Positions 1 through 7,030 of a stretch of 13,766 nucleotides of DNA are shown piece by piece; within the stretch, counting starts at the first letter, position 1, and each line of letters opens with the position of its first letter. The translations under genes were made by a program, and so were the position numbers. The notes under the pieces are model-generated. The model was given only the letters and a program-made list of their open reading frames with translations. It was not told where the DNA came from and made no database searches. Origin of the DNA: DAOTXL01 sp034434895 (GTDB taxonomy: Bacteria; Chloroflexota; Anaerolineae; JAAYZQ01); contig DAOTYI010000288.1 in assembly GCA_034434895.1 (NCBI GenBank), forward strand, positions 1 through 13,766, in the 5' to 3' direction.

Positions 1-773
1 AGAATAACATGAAGATACGTGCTTATCTTCTTCCGAGCGGCAATCCCAACACGTTGCCAGATTGGTTGACCAAAGGCAACTACTCCCGCGACGAATTGCT
101 TTCTATTGTCAAAGACCACATAGATACGGTTATTTCTCGTTATAAGGGGAAAATTAGCGAATGGTCAGTGGCAAGCGAAACTATATGGGATGGCTGATTT
201 GTGAGTTGGAATTTCTGGTTAAGCAAGATCGGAATGGATTACATTGAATATGTTTTTCGGTGGGCAAGGGAAGCCGATCCTAATGCCACTTTGATTTATG
301 AATTTGATCGTAACGAAGATCTCGATGCGCAATCAAATGCCGTATATGATCACATCAGGCAATTGCGGGAGAAAGGTGTACCGATAGACGCCGTTGGAAT
401 GGAAATGCACCTCTTTGCCAACAATCCACCTACCAAAGAGCGTATGCTAGAGAATATGAGACGCTACGGGCAGATAGGTGTGAAAGTATATGTTATGGAA
501 CTTGATGTGAATCTCTATGGAGTCTCTGGAACACCTCAAGAAAAATTGGCTCTGCAGGCAAAAATCTATAAAGATGTGCTTGAAGCCTGTCTTGAATCGG
601 GCAATTGCGAAAGTTATACAATGTGGGGCTTTACCGACCGCTCGTCTTGGGTTTTGCGCCCTGTTTACCCGTTTGGTGGTGGAGAAGCCCCTTCGATTTT
701 TGATGAGAAATTTAAACCCAAGCCTGCTTATTTCGCCATTCGTGATGTTCTTTTGCAATGTGCTAATCGCTGA
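1..773 (+). pseudogene. GH10 endo-beta-xylanase-like gene, 5'-truncated by the window edge and interrupted by an in-frame TGA
   Basis: One reading frame runs from the window edge to the TGA at 771-773 and is broken by a TGA at 195-197. Both halves align with the C-terminal part of a glycoside hydrolase family 10 barrel. Before the stop, LPDWL, HIDTVISRYKGKI and WSVASET correspond to the strand carrying the acid/base Glu (codon 177-179); the usual Asn before that Glu is Ser. After the stop come DYIEYVFRWAREADPNA, GVPIDAVGMEMHL and VYVMELDVN, the last holding the nucleophile Glu (498-500). GH10 enzymes hydrolyse xylan and are usually secreted. The ATG at position 9 is internal to the barrel and is not a start. 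An AUG/GUG restart at 201 would lack the acid/base residue. The region is clearly more AT-rich than the rest of the window, which suggests transfer. A sequencing error or TGA recoding cannot be excluded. Family call firm; pseudogene status moderate. Confidence 0.72.
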
Positions 774-1148
774 TTTAGAAGAAGCCGCCCAACCAGCGCT
801 TTGTGCGACCCGTTTACCCGAAACCGCGAGAGCGGGGGATAGGTAGCAAAGAGAGGAATGGCCGGCACATTCTGAACTTTGACAACTGGGTGTCCATTCA
901 GGTGCGGTGAAAGAATCACCAACCCCTGACCTCCAGGCAGAGGAGTGACCGCATCACCCTACTTTGAGGAGATGAACGAGCTGAGCGTTCGACCAAGCTC
1001 ACGCCGAGGTCTCGCCGAACGCCGGCCCGGCCAGCCTGGCGAGCACACGTCATGATTGACGGACCACGAAACTGAAGAGGAGGCCAACCGGTCTCTTCAA
1101 GTCGGGACAATCTGACAAATTGTGCCTGCACCCGGCATAGGGCCCAAT
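774..1148. other. Intergenic stretch with no recognisable gene
   Basis: No open frame here has a family resemblance or a convincing ribosome-binding site. The only structure I see is an inverted repeat, GCGTTCG at 985-991 with CGAACGC at 1016-1022 (7 bp, 24-nt loop), which has no U-tract. It separates the AT-rich xylanase remnant from the cobalamin island promoter. Confidence 0.5.
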
Positions 1149-1177
1149 TTGACACCCCGGTTGGGGTGTGCTATACT
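1149..1177 (+). promoter_or_regulatory. Sigma-70-type promoter of the B12 riboswitch transcript, with a palindrome through its spacer
   Basis: TTGACA (1149-1154) and TATACT (1172-1177) are separated by exactly 17 bp, so both boxes and the spacing are near consensus. Transcription would start near 1184, just before the P1 helix of the riboswitch at 1199. A perfect 7-bp inverted repeat, ACACCCC (1152-1158) and GGGGTGT (1163-1169), runs from the end of the -35 box through the spacer. It could be an operator. Confidence 0.85.
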
Positions 1178-1198
1178 GTGTCCACAATTGAATACAGC

Positions 1199-1327
1199 CG
1201 ATCGCGGTGCCCCGTAGCCCGGATGCGCGGGGCCTGAGGGGAGAAGCCGGTGAGAGTCCGGCGCTGTCCCGCAACTGTAACCTTGTCTCTGTCAGAGATC
1301 AGGAAGCCAGGTCGCCCGCCGCGATCG
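1199..1327 (+). promoter_or_regulatory. Cobalamin (adenosylcobalamin) riboswitch aptamer
   Basis: The closing P1 helix is a perfect 9-bp pairing, CGATCGCGG (1199-1207) with CCGCGATCG (1319-1327). Inside lie the family's conserved blocks: GCCGGTGAGAGTCCGGC (1246-1262), CCCGCAACTGTAA (1268-1280) and the B12-box-like GAAGCCAGGTCGCCCGCC (1303-1320). Cobalamin riboswitches normally switch off uptake and synthesis genes when the cofactor is plentiful. Here the aptamer is followed by an intrinsic terminator at 1384-1411, so control is probably by transcription termination. It marks the downstream surface and ECF genes as a B12-responsive unit. Confidence 0.95.
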
Positions 1328-1383
1328 CGCTCTGCGAACCTTCGCGGAAAGGGGGTAGGCGCATGGCTCAAAGTCCATGAACC

Positions 1384-1411
1384 ACCCCTTGCCAAAAGGC
1401 AAGGGGTTTTT
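1384..1411 (+). terminator. Rho-independent terminator, expression platform of the B12 riboswitch
   Basis: A 10-bp stem, ACCCCTTGCC (1384-1393) with GGCAAGGGGT (1398-1407), has an AAAA loop and runs directly into a T-tract (1407-1411). An upstream segment, AAGGGG (1349-1354), can pair with CCCCTT (1385-1390) as an anti-terminator. A small hairpin, ATGG/CCAT (1363-1366 with 1375-1378), lies between and could be the P13-type hairpin of the family. That last assignment is inference. Confidence 0.88.
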
Positions 1412-1423
1412 CTATTGAAACCA

Positions 1424-1449
1424 ATGCCCTGACCGTAAGGTCGGGGCAT
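1424..1449 (+). other. GNRA-capped hairpin between the leader terminator and the first gene
   Basis: An 11-bp stem with a single G-U pair (1424-1434 with 1439-1449) is closed by a GUAA tetraloop. No T-tract follows, so it is not a standard terminator. It lies 38 nt upstream of the start codon at 1488 and may protect the 5' end of the mRNA or serve as a second control structure. Confidence 0.55.
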
Positions 1450-1487
1450 CTTGATCTCGTCCAAGATAAACAGAAAAAGGAGGAAAA

Positions 1488-2573
1488 ATGCGTAACCGTA
1501 CCATCCTTGTGATCCTGACGCTGGCCGCTCTGCTGTTCAGCGCCCTGTCCACCCTGGCCGCCACCGACCTGACGGCTGCCCTGAGCTATCTGAAATCGCA
1601 ACAGAACGCCGACGGCGGTTTTGGCAGCGGCTTCAGCCCCGACAGCAGCGTCGGTTCCACCGCCGATGTGGTGCTGGCCATTGTGGCCGCCGGCGGCAAT
1701 CCCGCCACCTTTGACCAGGGGGGCAACACCCCTCTGACCTACCTGGCCGCCAACGCCTCCAAAGCCGCGACCGCCGGCGATCTGGCCAAATTGATCATGG
1801 CCACCATTGCGGCAGGTGAAAACCCCCGCCGCTTCGGCGGCACCGACTCGGTTGCCAGACTGGAGGCCTTGATTGACCGGAGTGGCAAGATCGGCGGCGA
1901 GACCGATACCTTCTTTACCCACTGTCTGGCCGTGCTGGCCCTCAAGAGTGCCATGCGTCCCATCCCAAAGGGTGCCGTGGACTATATCAAAGCCGCCCAG
2001 CAGGAGAATGGCGGTTGGGCCTGGGATGGATCCACCGCAACAGCTCCCGACACCAACACCACCGCCTTTGCCGTGCAGGCCCTCATCGCGGCCGGCGAAC
2101 CGGCCACCAGCCAGGCCGTGACCAAAGCCCTGGACTATTACCGCAGCAGCCAAAACGACGATGGCGGCTGGCCCTATCAGAACCCCTCCGCTTACGGCAC
2201 CGACACCGATGCCAACTCGACGGCGGTCACCATCCAGGCCCTCATCGCCGCCGGGCAGGACCCGGCAGCTCAGAGCTGGGCCAAAACGGGGGGGAATACC
2301 CCCCTCTCGGCCCTGGCAGCTCTGCAAAATCAGAGCGGAGCCTTCCGCTGGCAGGCGGCCATCGCCGACGACAACCTGCTGGCCACCGTCCAGGCGCTGC
2401 CGGCTATAGCCCGCAAAGCCTTCCCTCTGGCAACAATGGAGGTCGGCGAGGCGACAATCGCCGCGCCAACGACCATGCCCCAGACCGGTGGCCCGGCCCT
2501 GAACCCGGTCCTGCTGCTGCTCAGCGGCCTGGCCCTGGCCGGCGGTGGCTACGCCCTGCGGCGTACAAGATAG
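1488..2573 (+). CDS. Secreted, LPxTG-like anchored alpha/alpha-toroid protein (prenyltransferase/squalene-oxidase repeats), intrinsic-factor alpha-domain-like
   Basis: This 361-residue protein starts at an ATG preceded by AGGAGG (1479-1484). Residues 1-24 form a signal peptide ending STLA/A. Repeated motifs of the terpenoid cyclase/prenyltransferase alpha-alpha toroid fold follow: QQNADGGFG (38-46), AAQQENGGW (169-177), SSQNDDGGW (220-228) and LQNQSGAFRW (279-288). Each lies near TTAFAVQALIAAG-type helices. The C-terminus carries MPQTGG (330-335), a hydrophobic helix and an RRTR tail, a sortase-type anchor. It is too short for a squalene cyclase and I see no DxDD acid motif. The alpha domain of vertebrate intrinsic factor and transcobalamin has this toroid fold. 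Being first behind a B12 riboswitch, with a beta-domain-like gene and an ECF transporter downstream, it is probably a surface corrinoid-binding subunit. Fold confident; ligand inferred. Confidence 0.85.
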   Translation: MRNRTILVILTLAALLFSALSTLAATDLTAALSYLKSQQNADGGFGSGFSPDSSVGSTADVVLAIVAAGGNPATFDQGGNTPLTYLAANASKAATAGDLAKLIMATIAAGENPRRFGGTDSVARLEALIDRSGKIGGETDTFFTHCLAVLALKSAMRPIPKGAVDYIKAAQQENGGWAWDGSTATAPDTNTTAFAVQALIAAGEPATSQAVTKALDYYRSSQNDDGGWPYQNPSAYGTDTDANSTAVTIQALIAAGQDPAAQSWAKTGGNTPLSALAALQNQSGAFRWQAAIADDNLLATVQALPAIARKAFPLATMEVGEATIAAPTTMPQTGGPALNPVLLLLSGLALAGGGYALRRTR

Positions 2574-2591
2574 CTCACTCCTCCCTGCGGC

Positions 2592-2633
2592 GAGCGGCCC
2601 GGTCGCTGTGACTGGCCGGCCGGGCCGCTCTTT
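2592..2633 (+). terminator. GC-rich terminator-like hairpin after the toroid gene
   Basis: A perfect 11-bp stem, GAGCGGCCCGG (2592-2602) with CCGGGCCGCTC (2620-2630), is followed by only TTT (2631-2633). The stem is very stable but the T-tract is short, so termination may be partial. It could lower expression of the membrane transporter relative to the surface protein. Confidence 0.55.
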
Positions 2634-2643
2634 CACAGCCGGT

Positions 2644-2736
2644 TTGAAAAGCTTACCCCAAAGGCTACAAAGGAACACGAAGGAAACGAATGCCCCTGGT
2701 GTCCTTTGTGTCTCTGGTGGTCTTCAGACTGGCTCT
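2644..2736 (-). repeat. Dispersed palindromic repeat, copy A (MITE-like)
   Basis: The segment 2667-2688 (22 nt) is identical to the reverse complement of 13009-13030 in copy C, and GGTGTCCTTTG at 2698-2708 matches copy C again. The right end, TCTTCAGACTGGCTCT, is a degraded form of the terminal sequence TTTTCAGACAGGCTCT seen intact in copy D. It sits between the two surface-protein genes, after the terminator-like hairpin. Confidence 0.75.
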
Positions 2737-2760
2737 CAGGAAGGTTAGCGAGGAAGAGAG

Positions 2761-3486
2761 ATGTCCGGTCAACGGATCTCGCGGCTGGTCCTGCTGCTGA
2801 TGTTGGCTCTCCCCGGCCTGGTCCTGGCCCAGGAACCGAACCGGGCTGGCCTGGTTATCCGCTTTGGCGATGGCCGGGTGGAAACGCACTGCGTCCCCTT
2901 TGAGGGAGAACAGATCAGCGGGGCCGACCTGCTGGCCCGCTCCGGCCTGAAGGTGGTCGTAGACACCTCCAGCGGCCTGGGTGTCTCCATCTGTCAGATC
3001 GAAGGGCAGGGCTGCGCCTATCCCGCTGAACCCTGCTTCTGCCGGTGCCCCGGCGGCAGCAACGGATGTGCATATTGGAACTATTTCTACCGCGAAGCCG
3101 GTGAAACCACCTGGACCTATTCACCCCTGGGCGCGGCGCTGCGCAAGGTCAGGCCCGGATCGGTCGAAGCGTGGGTGTGGGGCGATGGGCACACTCCGCC
3201 CGCCGACAACCTGACCTTCGAGGCCATCTGTGCCCCACCCACACCGACACCCACCGCCACCCTGGAACCGTCGCCGACTGCACCCGCCCTCCCTGCCGTC
3301 CCGCCAACCTCACTCCCATCTCCGACCGGAACCTGGCCGACCCCCACGACCCTGCCATCCACGCCAACCCCAACCCCTGAACCGCCACCAGCCGGCGGGG
3401 CACGCCTGGCCGACTACTGGCCCTTTGGCCTGATGGTCCTGAGCCTGATCGCCATCGGCCTTCTGGTCCGATTCCGCCGCACCTGA
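2761..3486 (+). CDS. Secreted DUF4430/transcobalamin-C-terminal-like protein with Thr/Pro stalk and membrane anchor, intrinsic-factor beta-domain-like
   Basis: The protein has 241 residues. A signal peptide (1-23, LVLA/Q) leads into a compact domain of about 27-157. Its features are GADLLARSGLKVVVD (54-68), a Cys-rich loop and YWNYFYRE (105-112), then W118, GAALRKVRPGS (124-134) and WVWGDG (138-143). This order (a leucine-rich helix, a W/Y-rich strand, then a 'GD/GS-x-W-x-W' strand) is that of DUF4430, the transcobalamin C-terminal-like family. Eight Cys (44, 78, 85, 92, 94, 96, 103, 157) suggest disulfides outside the cell. Residues about 159-211 are a Thr/Pro stalk, then one membrane helix (about 216-237) and a short RRT tail. 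GAGGAAGAGAG precedes the ATG. It ends 27 nt before ecfT. I infer it pairs with the toroid protein to bind corrinoid. Confidence 0.8.
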   Translation: MSGQRISRLVLLLMLALPGLVLAQEPNRAGLVIRFGDGRVETHCVPFEGEQISGADLLARSGLKVVVDTSSGLGVSICQIEGQGCAYPAEPCFCRCPGGSNGCAYWNYFYREAGETTWTYSPLGAALRKVRPGSVEAWVWGDGHTPPADNLTFEAICAPPTPTPTATLEPSPTAPALPAVPPTSLPSPTGTWPTPTTLPSTPTPTPEPPPAGGARLADYWPFGLMVLSLIAIGLLVRFRRT

Positions 3487-3513
3487 TCCGCCCAGCCGTC
3501 ATCGGGATCCGCC

Positions 3514-4569
3514 ATGTTTCACACCCTGTCGTGGGTCGCCTGGCTCATCGCCGCCGCTGTGCCGGCCTTCACCCTGCGCAATCCGCTCTACCTGGCGCTG
3601 GTGCTGGGAGCAGCCTGGCTGGTCTATACCGCCCTGGGCCGCACTTCGCCCATCGGCTACAGTTGGGGCACCTTTGCCCGGATCGGGTTCTTGTTCCTGG
3701 CATTGGCCGTGCCGTTCAATGCCCTGTCGAACCATATCGGGCAGATCGTGTTGTTCCGCCTGCCGGCCAACTGGCCCATCATCGGCGGCCCGATCACCCT
3801 GGAAGCCACCATCGCCGGGGCAGTCAACGGGCTGGGGTTGCTCACGATTCTGATTGTATTTGCCGCTTTCAATGCTGTGGTGGACCACTACCAGCTCCTG
3901 CGCGCCACCCCGCCCTTTCTGTTCCCGGCCGGGGTCGTGGTGTCCATCGCCATTACCTTTGTGCCGCAAATGGTGCTCAGCGCCAGGGAGATCCACCAGG
4001 CGCAGCGCATCCGGGGCCACCGCTTCCGGGGTGTACGCGACCTGCTGCCACTGGTCATGCCCCTGTTGGCCAACGCCCTGGAGCGGGCCATCCAACTGGC
4101 CGAGACGATGGAAGCGCGGGGGTTTGGCCGCATTGCAGCCCCCTTCTCCCGCCGGCAGGCCATGACGATTCAACTGGCCACGCTGATCGGCCTGCTAAGC
4201 CTGTTGACCGGCCTGTCTATGCTGGCCTACCTGCCGGGATACAGACTGTGGGGCCGGGTGCTGACCATCGCCGGCGTGGGTGGGTTGCTGGGGGTGTTTG
4301 GAGTTCAAGGCAGGCAGGTGCACCGCACCCGCTATCGGCAGTCGGCCTGGCACTGGCAGGATACGGTCATCGCCCTGTCGTGCGCCCTTGTCCTCACCGC
4401 CCTGATCGTCGCCCGGCTGACTGCACCCTCCAGGCTGGCTTATAACCCCTTCCCGCCCGGCCCACTGTTGCCGCCATTCAACCTGCCGGTCGGCGCGGCG
4501 CTGCTGCTGCTGGCTCTGCCGGCCCTCCTCAGTGACAGGGGGCAGGGGGCAGGAGGCAGGATGGAATGA
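3514..4569 (+). CDS. ecfT: ECF transporter transmembrane coupling subunit EcfT (CbiQ family)
   Basis: A 351-residue polytopic membrane protein, the scaffold that links the ATPases to the substrate-binding S component in energy-coupling-factor importers. Hydrophobic helices occupy the N-terminal half. The two cytoplasmic coupling helices carry the family's Ala/x-Arg-Gly motifs: RIRG in QAQRIRGHRFRG (167-168 are RG) and EARGFG (A201-R202-G203). Two or three further helices follow (about 220-265, 285-340), so the protein is longer than minimal EcfT of about 265 residues. The gene overlaps ecfA by 4 nt (ATGA), which implies translational coupling. The last residues, RGQGAGGRME, are encoded by a G-rich repeated tract (4537-4560) that looks like added repeat DNA. 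No strong ribosome-binding site is visible before 3514. Confidence 0.92.
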   Translation: MFHTLSWVAWLIAAAVPAFTLRNPLYLALVLGAAWLVYTALGRTSPIGYSWGTFARIGFLFLALAVPFNALSNHIGQIVLFRLPANWPIIGGPITLEATIAGAVNGLGLLTILIVFAAFNAVVDHYQLLRATPPFLFPAGVVVSIAITFVPQMVLSAREIHQAQRIRGHRFRGVRDLLPLVMPLLANALERAIQLAETMEARGFGRIAAPFSRRQAMTIQLATLIGLLSLLTGLSMLAYLPGYRLWGRVLTIAGVGGLLGVFGVQGRQVHRTRYRQSAWHWQDTVIALSCALVLTALIVARLTAPSRLAYNPFPPGPLLPPFNLPVGAALLLLALPALLSDRGQGAGGRME

Positions 4570-6236
4570 TTCGGTGTGAGCATTTGACCTATTGGTACCC
4601 CGGTGCTTCGACACCGGCATTGCATGACCTTTCCCTCCAGGTCGAGGAGGGGGAGTTTCTGCTGGTCATGGGGCCTTCGGGAGCGGGCAAATCCACACTG
4701 CTGCGCTGCCTGAACGGGCTGGTCCCCCATTTCTACGGCGGAACGGTCAGCGGCCGGGTGCAGGTTGCCGGCCGTGACCCGATAGCCCTCGGCCCCAGGG
4801 GCATGGCCGATGCGGTGGGGCTGGTCCTGCAAGACCCCGAAGCCCAATTTGTGGTGGACAGGGTTGAAGATGAACTGGCCTTTGCTCTGGAAAACCAGGG
4901 GGTGGACCCGGTGGTCATGCGCAAGCGGGTGGAAGAGGTGCTGGATCAACTCAGCATCGCCCACCTGCGGCACCGGTCGGTCAACACCCTGTCGGGCGGC
5001 GAGCGGCAGCGGGTCGCCATTGCAGCGGTGATGACCCTCCAACCCCGCGTCCTGGCGCTGGACGAGCCCACCTCGCAGCTCGATCCCCAGGCCGCAGAAG
5101 AGGTGTTGGATGCCCTGGTCCGGCTGAACCACGACCTGGGGTTGACCGTCATCCTATCGGAACATCGCCTGGAACGGGTGGTGCAGTATGTGGATCGCAT
5201 CCTCTACCTGCCTGGCGATGGCCGGCCTGCCATCCTGGATGAGCCACGCGCGGTGCTGCGCCAGGTAGAGTTAACCCCGCCCCTGATCACGCTGGCCAAA
5301 GTGTTGGGCTGGTCGCCTCTGCCGCTGACCATCAAAGAGGGCCGTCAATTTGTCAGGCAGCAGGCAGCAGGCAGCGGACAGCAGGCAGCAGGAAGCGAGC
5401 AACAGGCAGCAGGAGGCAGGGTACAGGATATAGCCGGCAGCCAGGGTGCACTGCGCAACACGCAACACGCCATCTCGGTGCAAAACCTGGAATTCTCATA
5501 CAACGGCCACCCGGCGTTACAAAATGTGTCGTTGGAGGTCCGGCAGGGTGAATTTGTGGCGCTGATGGGCCGCAACGGGTCGGGCAAGACAACGCTGCTC
5601 AAACAGATCGTCGGCCTGCTCAAACCGGATCGCGGGCGGGTGGAAATCGCTGCCCTCCCCCCTTCAAGGCCCCTGGACACCCGTCAGGCAGCCATCGAGG
5701 AGATCATCCGACTGGTCGGCTATGTGCCGCAAAACCCCAACGCCCTGCTGTTTAGCGACACGGTGCGCCAGGAGTTGGATTTCACCCGGCGCAGCCACCG
5801 CCTGCCTGCGGGCGACCATCACACCCTGCTGGCCGCCCTGGGCCTGATCCCGTACGCCGACCGCTATCCCCGCGACCTGAGTGTCGGCGAGCGGCAGCGG
5901 GTCGCCCTGGCGGCCATCCTGGTGGCCGAACCGCAAATCCTGCTGCTGGACGAGCCGACGCGGGGGCTGGACTACCGGCAAAAGGCTGCCCTGATCGCCT
6001 TCCTGCAACGGGAGAAAGCCCAGGGGCGGACCATCGTCCTGGCCACCCATGACGTGGAGCTGGTGGCCCGGTGTGCCGACCGGGTGGTGCTGCTGGGTGA
6101 CGGTCAGGTGGTGGTGGATGGCCCGGTCCGCCAGGTCATGAGTGAATCGCTGCTCTTTGCCTCGCAGATCAGCAAGCTGTTCCGCGACCCGGCCCTGCTG
6201 ACCGTGGAAGACGTATTGGCCTTGCACTCGACCTGA
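4566..6236 (+). CDS. ecfA: Fused ECF ATPase (EcfA-EcfA' in one chain)
   Basis: The protein has 556 residues with two complete ABC domains, so one chain replaces the usual EcfA1/EcfA2 pair. Domain 1 has Walker A GPSGAGKST (36-44), signature LSGGERQR (142-149), Walker B ending in D166-E167 and the switch His in SEHRLER. Domain 2 has Walker A GRNGSGKTT (335-343), signature LSVGERQR (438-445), Walker B with D462-E463 and the His in ATHDVEL. ATP hydrolysis here drives rotation and release at EcfT and the S component. The inter-domain linker (about 263-302) is low complexity, with three QQAAG units encoded by repeat DNA at 5354-5421. It overlaps ecfT by 4 nt and the S gene by 1 nt (TGATG). Substrate is set by the neighbours, here probably cobalamin. 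Confidence 0.95.
   Translation: MIRCEHLTYWYPGASTPALHDLSLQVEEGEFLLVMGPSGAGKSTLLRCLNGLVPHFYGGTVSGRVQVAGRDPIALGPRGMADAVGLVLQDPEAQFVVDRVEDELAFALENQGVDPVVMRKRVEEVLDQLSIAHLRHRSVNTLSGGERQRVAIAAVMTLQPRVLALDEPTSQLDPQAAEEVLDALVRLNHDLGLTVILSEHRLERVVQYVDRILYLPGDGRPAILDEPRAVLRQVELTPPLITLAKVLGWSPLPLTIKEGRQFVRQQAAGSGQQAAGSEQQAAGGRVQDIAGSQGALRNTQHAISVQNLEFSYNGHPALQNVSLEVRQGEFVALMGRNGSGKTTLLKQIVGLLKPDRGRVEIAALPPSRPLDTRQAAIEEIIRLVGYVPQNPNALLFSDTVRQELDFTRRSHRLPAGDHHTLLAALGLIPYADRYPRDLSVGERQRVALAAILVAEPQILLLDEPTRGLDYRQKAALIAFLQREKAQGRTIVLATHDVELVARCADRVVLLGDGQVVVDGPVRQVMSESLLFASQISKLFRDPALLTVEDVLALHST
5354..5471 (+). repeat. Low-complexity CAG/GGCAG repeat tract inside ecfA, encoding the linker between the ATPase domains
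   Basis: Units of the form CAGGCAGCAGG recur at 5354-5421. A GC-rich patch and a short tandem GCGCAACACGCAACACGC (5453-5470) follow. The reading frame stays open, giving VRQQAAGSGQQAAGSEQQAA and then a Gly/Gln-rich stretch. Similar G-rich tracts (4537-4560) lie at the ecfT/ecfA junction. The tract resembles intergenic repeat DNA tolerated in a flexible linker. Confidence 0.7.
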
Positions 6237-7018
6237 TGAAACGCCTGCTCAACGCCGCCATTTTAACGGTGGCCAGCCTGATCGGCCTGGGTTCGTTCCT
6301 GTACCCTTTTTTTGTGCCGCAACAGGGTGCAGGATTCAACGTCACGGCCCACGCTCAGGATGCCCCCCTCGTCTTTGTGCTGCTGGTGGTGCTCTGTCTG
6401 GGGGCGGTGTTGAGCAGCCTGTCGGCCGGGCTGCTGAACGCCAAATTGATCGCCGTGCTGGGGGTGCTGACGGCAGTCAATGCCGTGCTGCGCGGCGTGG
6501 AGGGGCCGGGGGGGTTCACCCTCATCTTTGTATTGCCCATCCTGTGCGGCCATGCCTATGGCCCGGCCTTTGGCTTTTTGCTGGGCGCGCTTTCGATGGG
6601 TGTTTCGGCCTTTATCGGTTTCGGCGTAGGGCCATGGCTGCCCTATCAGATGTTCTCTGCCGGTTGGGTGGGCCTGCTGTCGGGCCTGTTGCCCCGCCTG
6701 GAGCGGCACCCTTATCTTGAGGCGGTCATGCTGGCCATCTGGGGCTTTTTCCTGGGGTTTGCCTATGGCGCCTTGATGAACATCTACTTCTGGCCCTATG
6801 TCTTTTCCCCCGGCCAGTCGGCGCTCTACTGGCAGCCTGGCCTGACTCTGGCTGAGACCCTCAGGCGCTACGCCCTGTTCTACGGCCTGACCTCGTTGTG
6901 GTGGGACCTGGCCTGTGCCATCGGGAACCTGGTGCTGTTGTTGCTCTTTGCCGCGCCGGTGCTCCGCCTGCTGCGGCGCTTTCAGCGGCGCTTTTTCTTT
7001 GCCGTCCATCAAACCTGA
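6236..7018 (+). CDS. ECF transporter substrate-binding S component, probable cobalamin type
   Basis: A 260-residue membrane protein with about six hydrophobic segments. The first helix (about 5-27) is followed by a periplasmic loop containing PQQGAGFN. Then come helices at about 44-65, 70-85, and 96-130 (GFTLIFVLPILCGHAYGPAFGFLLGA type). The motif GPWLPYQMFSAGWVGLLSGLLP is shared by vitamin-type S components of the ECF family. S components bind the vitamin in the membrane and dock on EcfT. The start overlaps the ecfA stop by one base. Its position in a unit led by a B12 riboswitch and followed by a CobA-like gene supports cobalamin or a precursor as substrate. The sequence alone cannot separate cobalamin from cobinamide or dimethylbenzimidazole. 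Confidence 0.82.
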   Translation: MKRLLNAAILTVASLIGLGSFLYPFFVPQQGAGFNVTAHAQDAPLVFVLLVVLCLGAVLSSLSAGLLNAKLIAVLGVLTAVNAVLRGVEGPGGFTLIFVLPILCGHAYGPAFGFLLGALSMGVSAFIGFGVGPWLPYQMFSAGWVGLLSGLLPRLERHPYLEAVMLAIWGFFLGFAYGALMNIYFWPYVFSPGQSALYWQPGLTLAETLRRYALFYGLTSLWWDLACAIGNLVLLLLFAAPVLRLLRRFQRRFFFAVHQT

Positions 7019-7030
7019 TCACCGGAGGGA

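Noticed and set aside
1488..2573. Squalene/hopene cyclase activity for the toroid protein
   Set aside because: The protein is secreted, about half the length of a cyclase, lacks a DxDD motif and lies under a B12 riboswitch.
1368..2678. 436-codon open frame on the minus strand opposite the toroid gene
   Set aside because: It is Gly/Gln-rich with no family resemblance, no ribosome-binding site, and lies antisense to a gene with clear signal peptide, repeats and anchor. It is a high-GC shadow frame.
5354..5471. CRISPR array
   Set aside because: The units are short, tandem and without spacers, and they are coding. No cas genes are present.
6263..7012. 249-codon minus-strand frame opposite the S component
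   Set aside because: It is a Gln/His/Pro-rich low-complexity product, typical of the antisense of a hydrophobic membrane gene. No motif was recognised.
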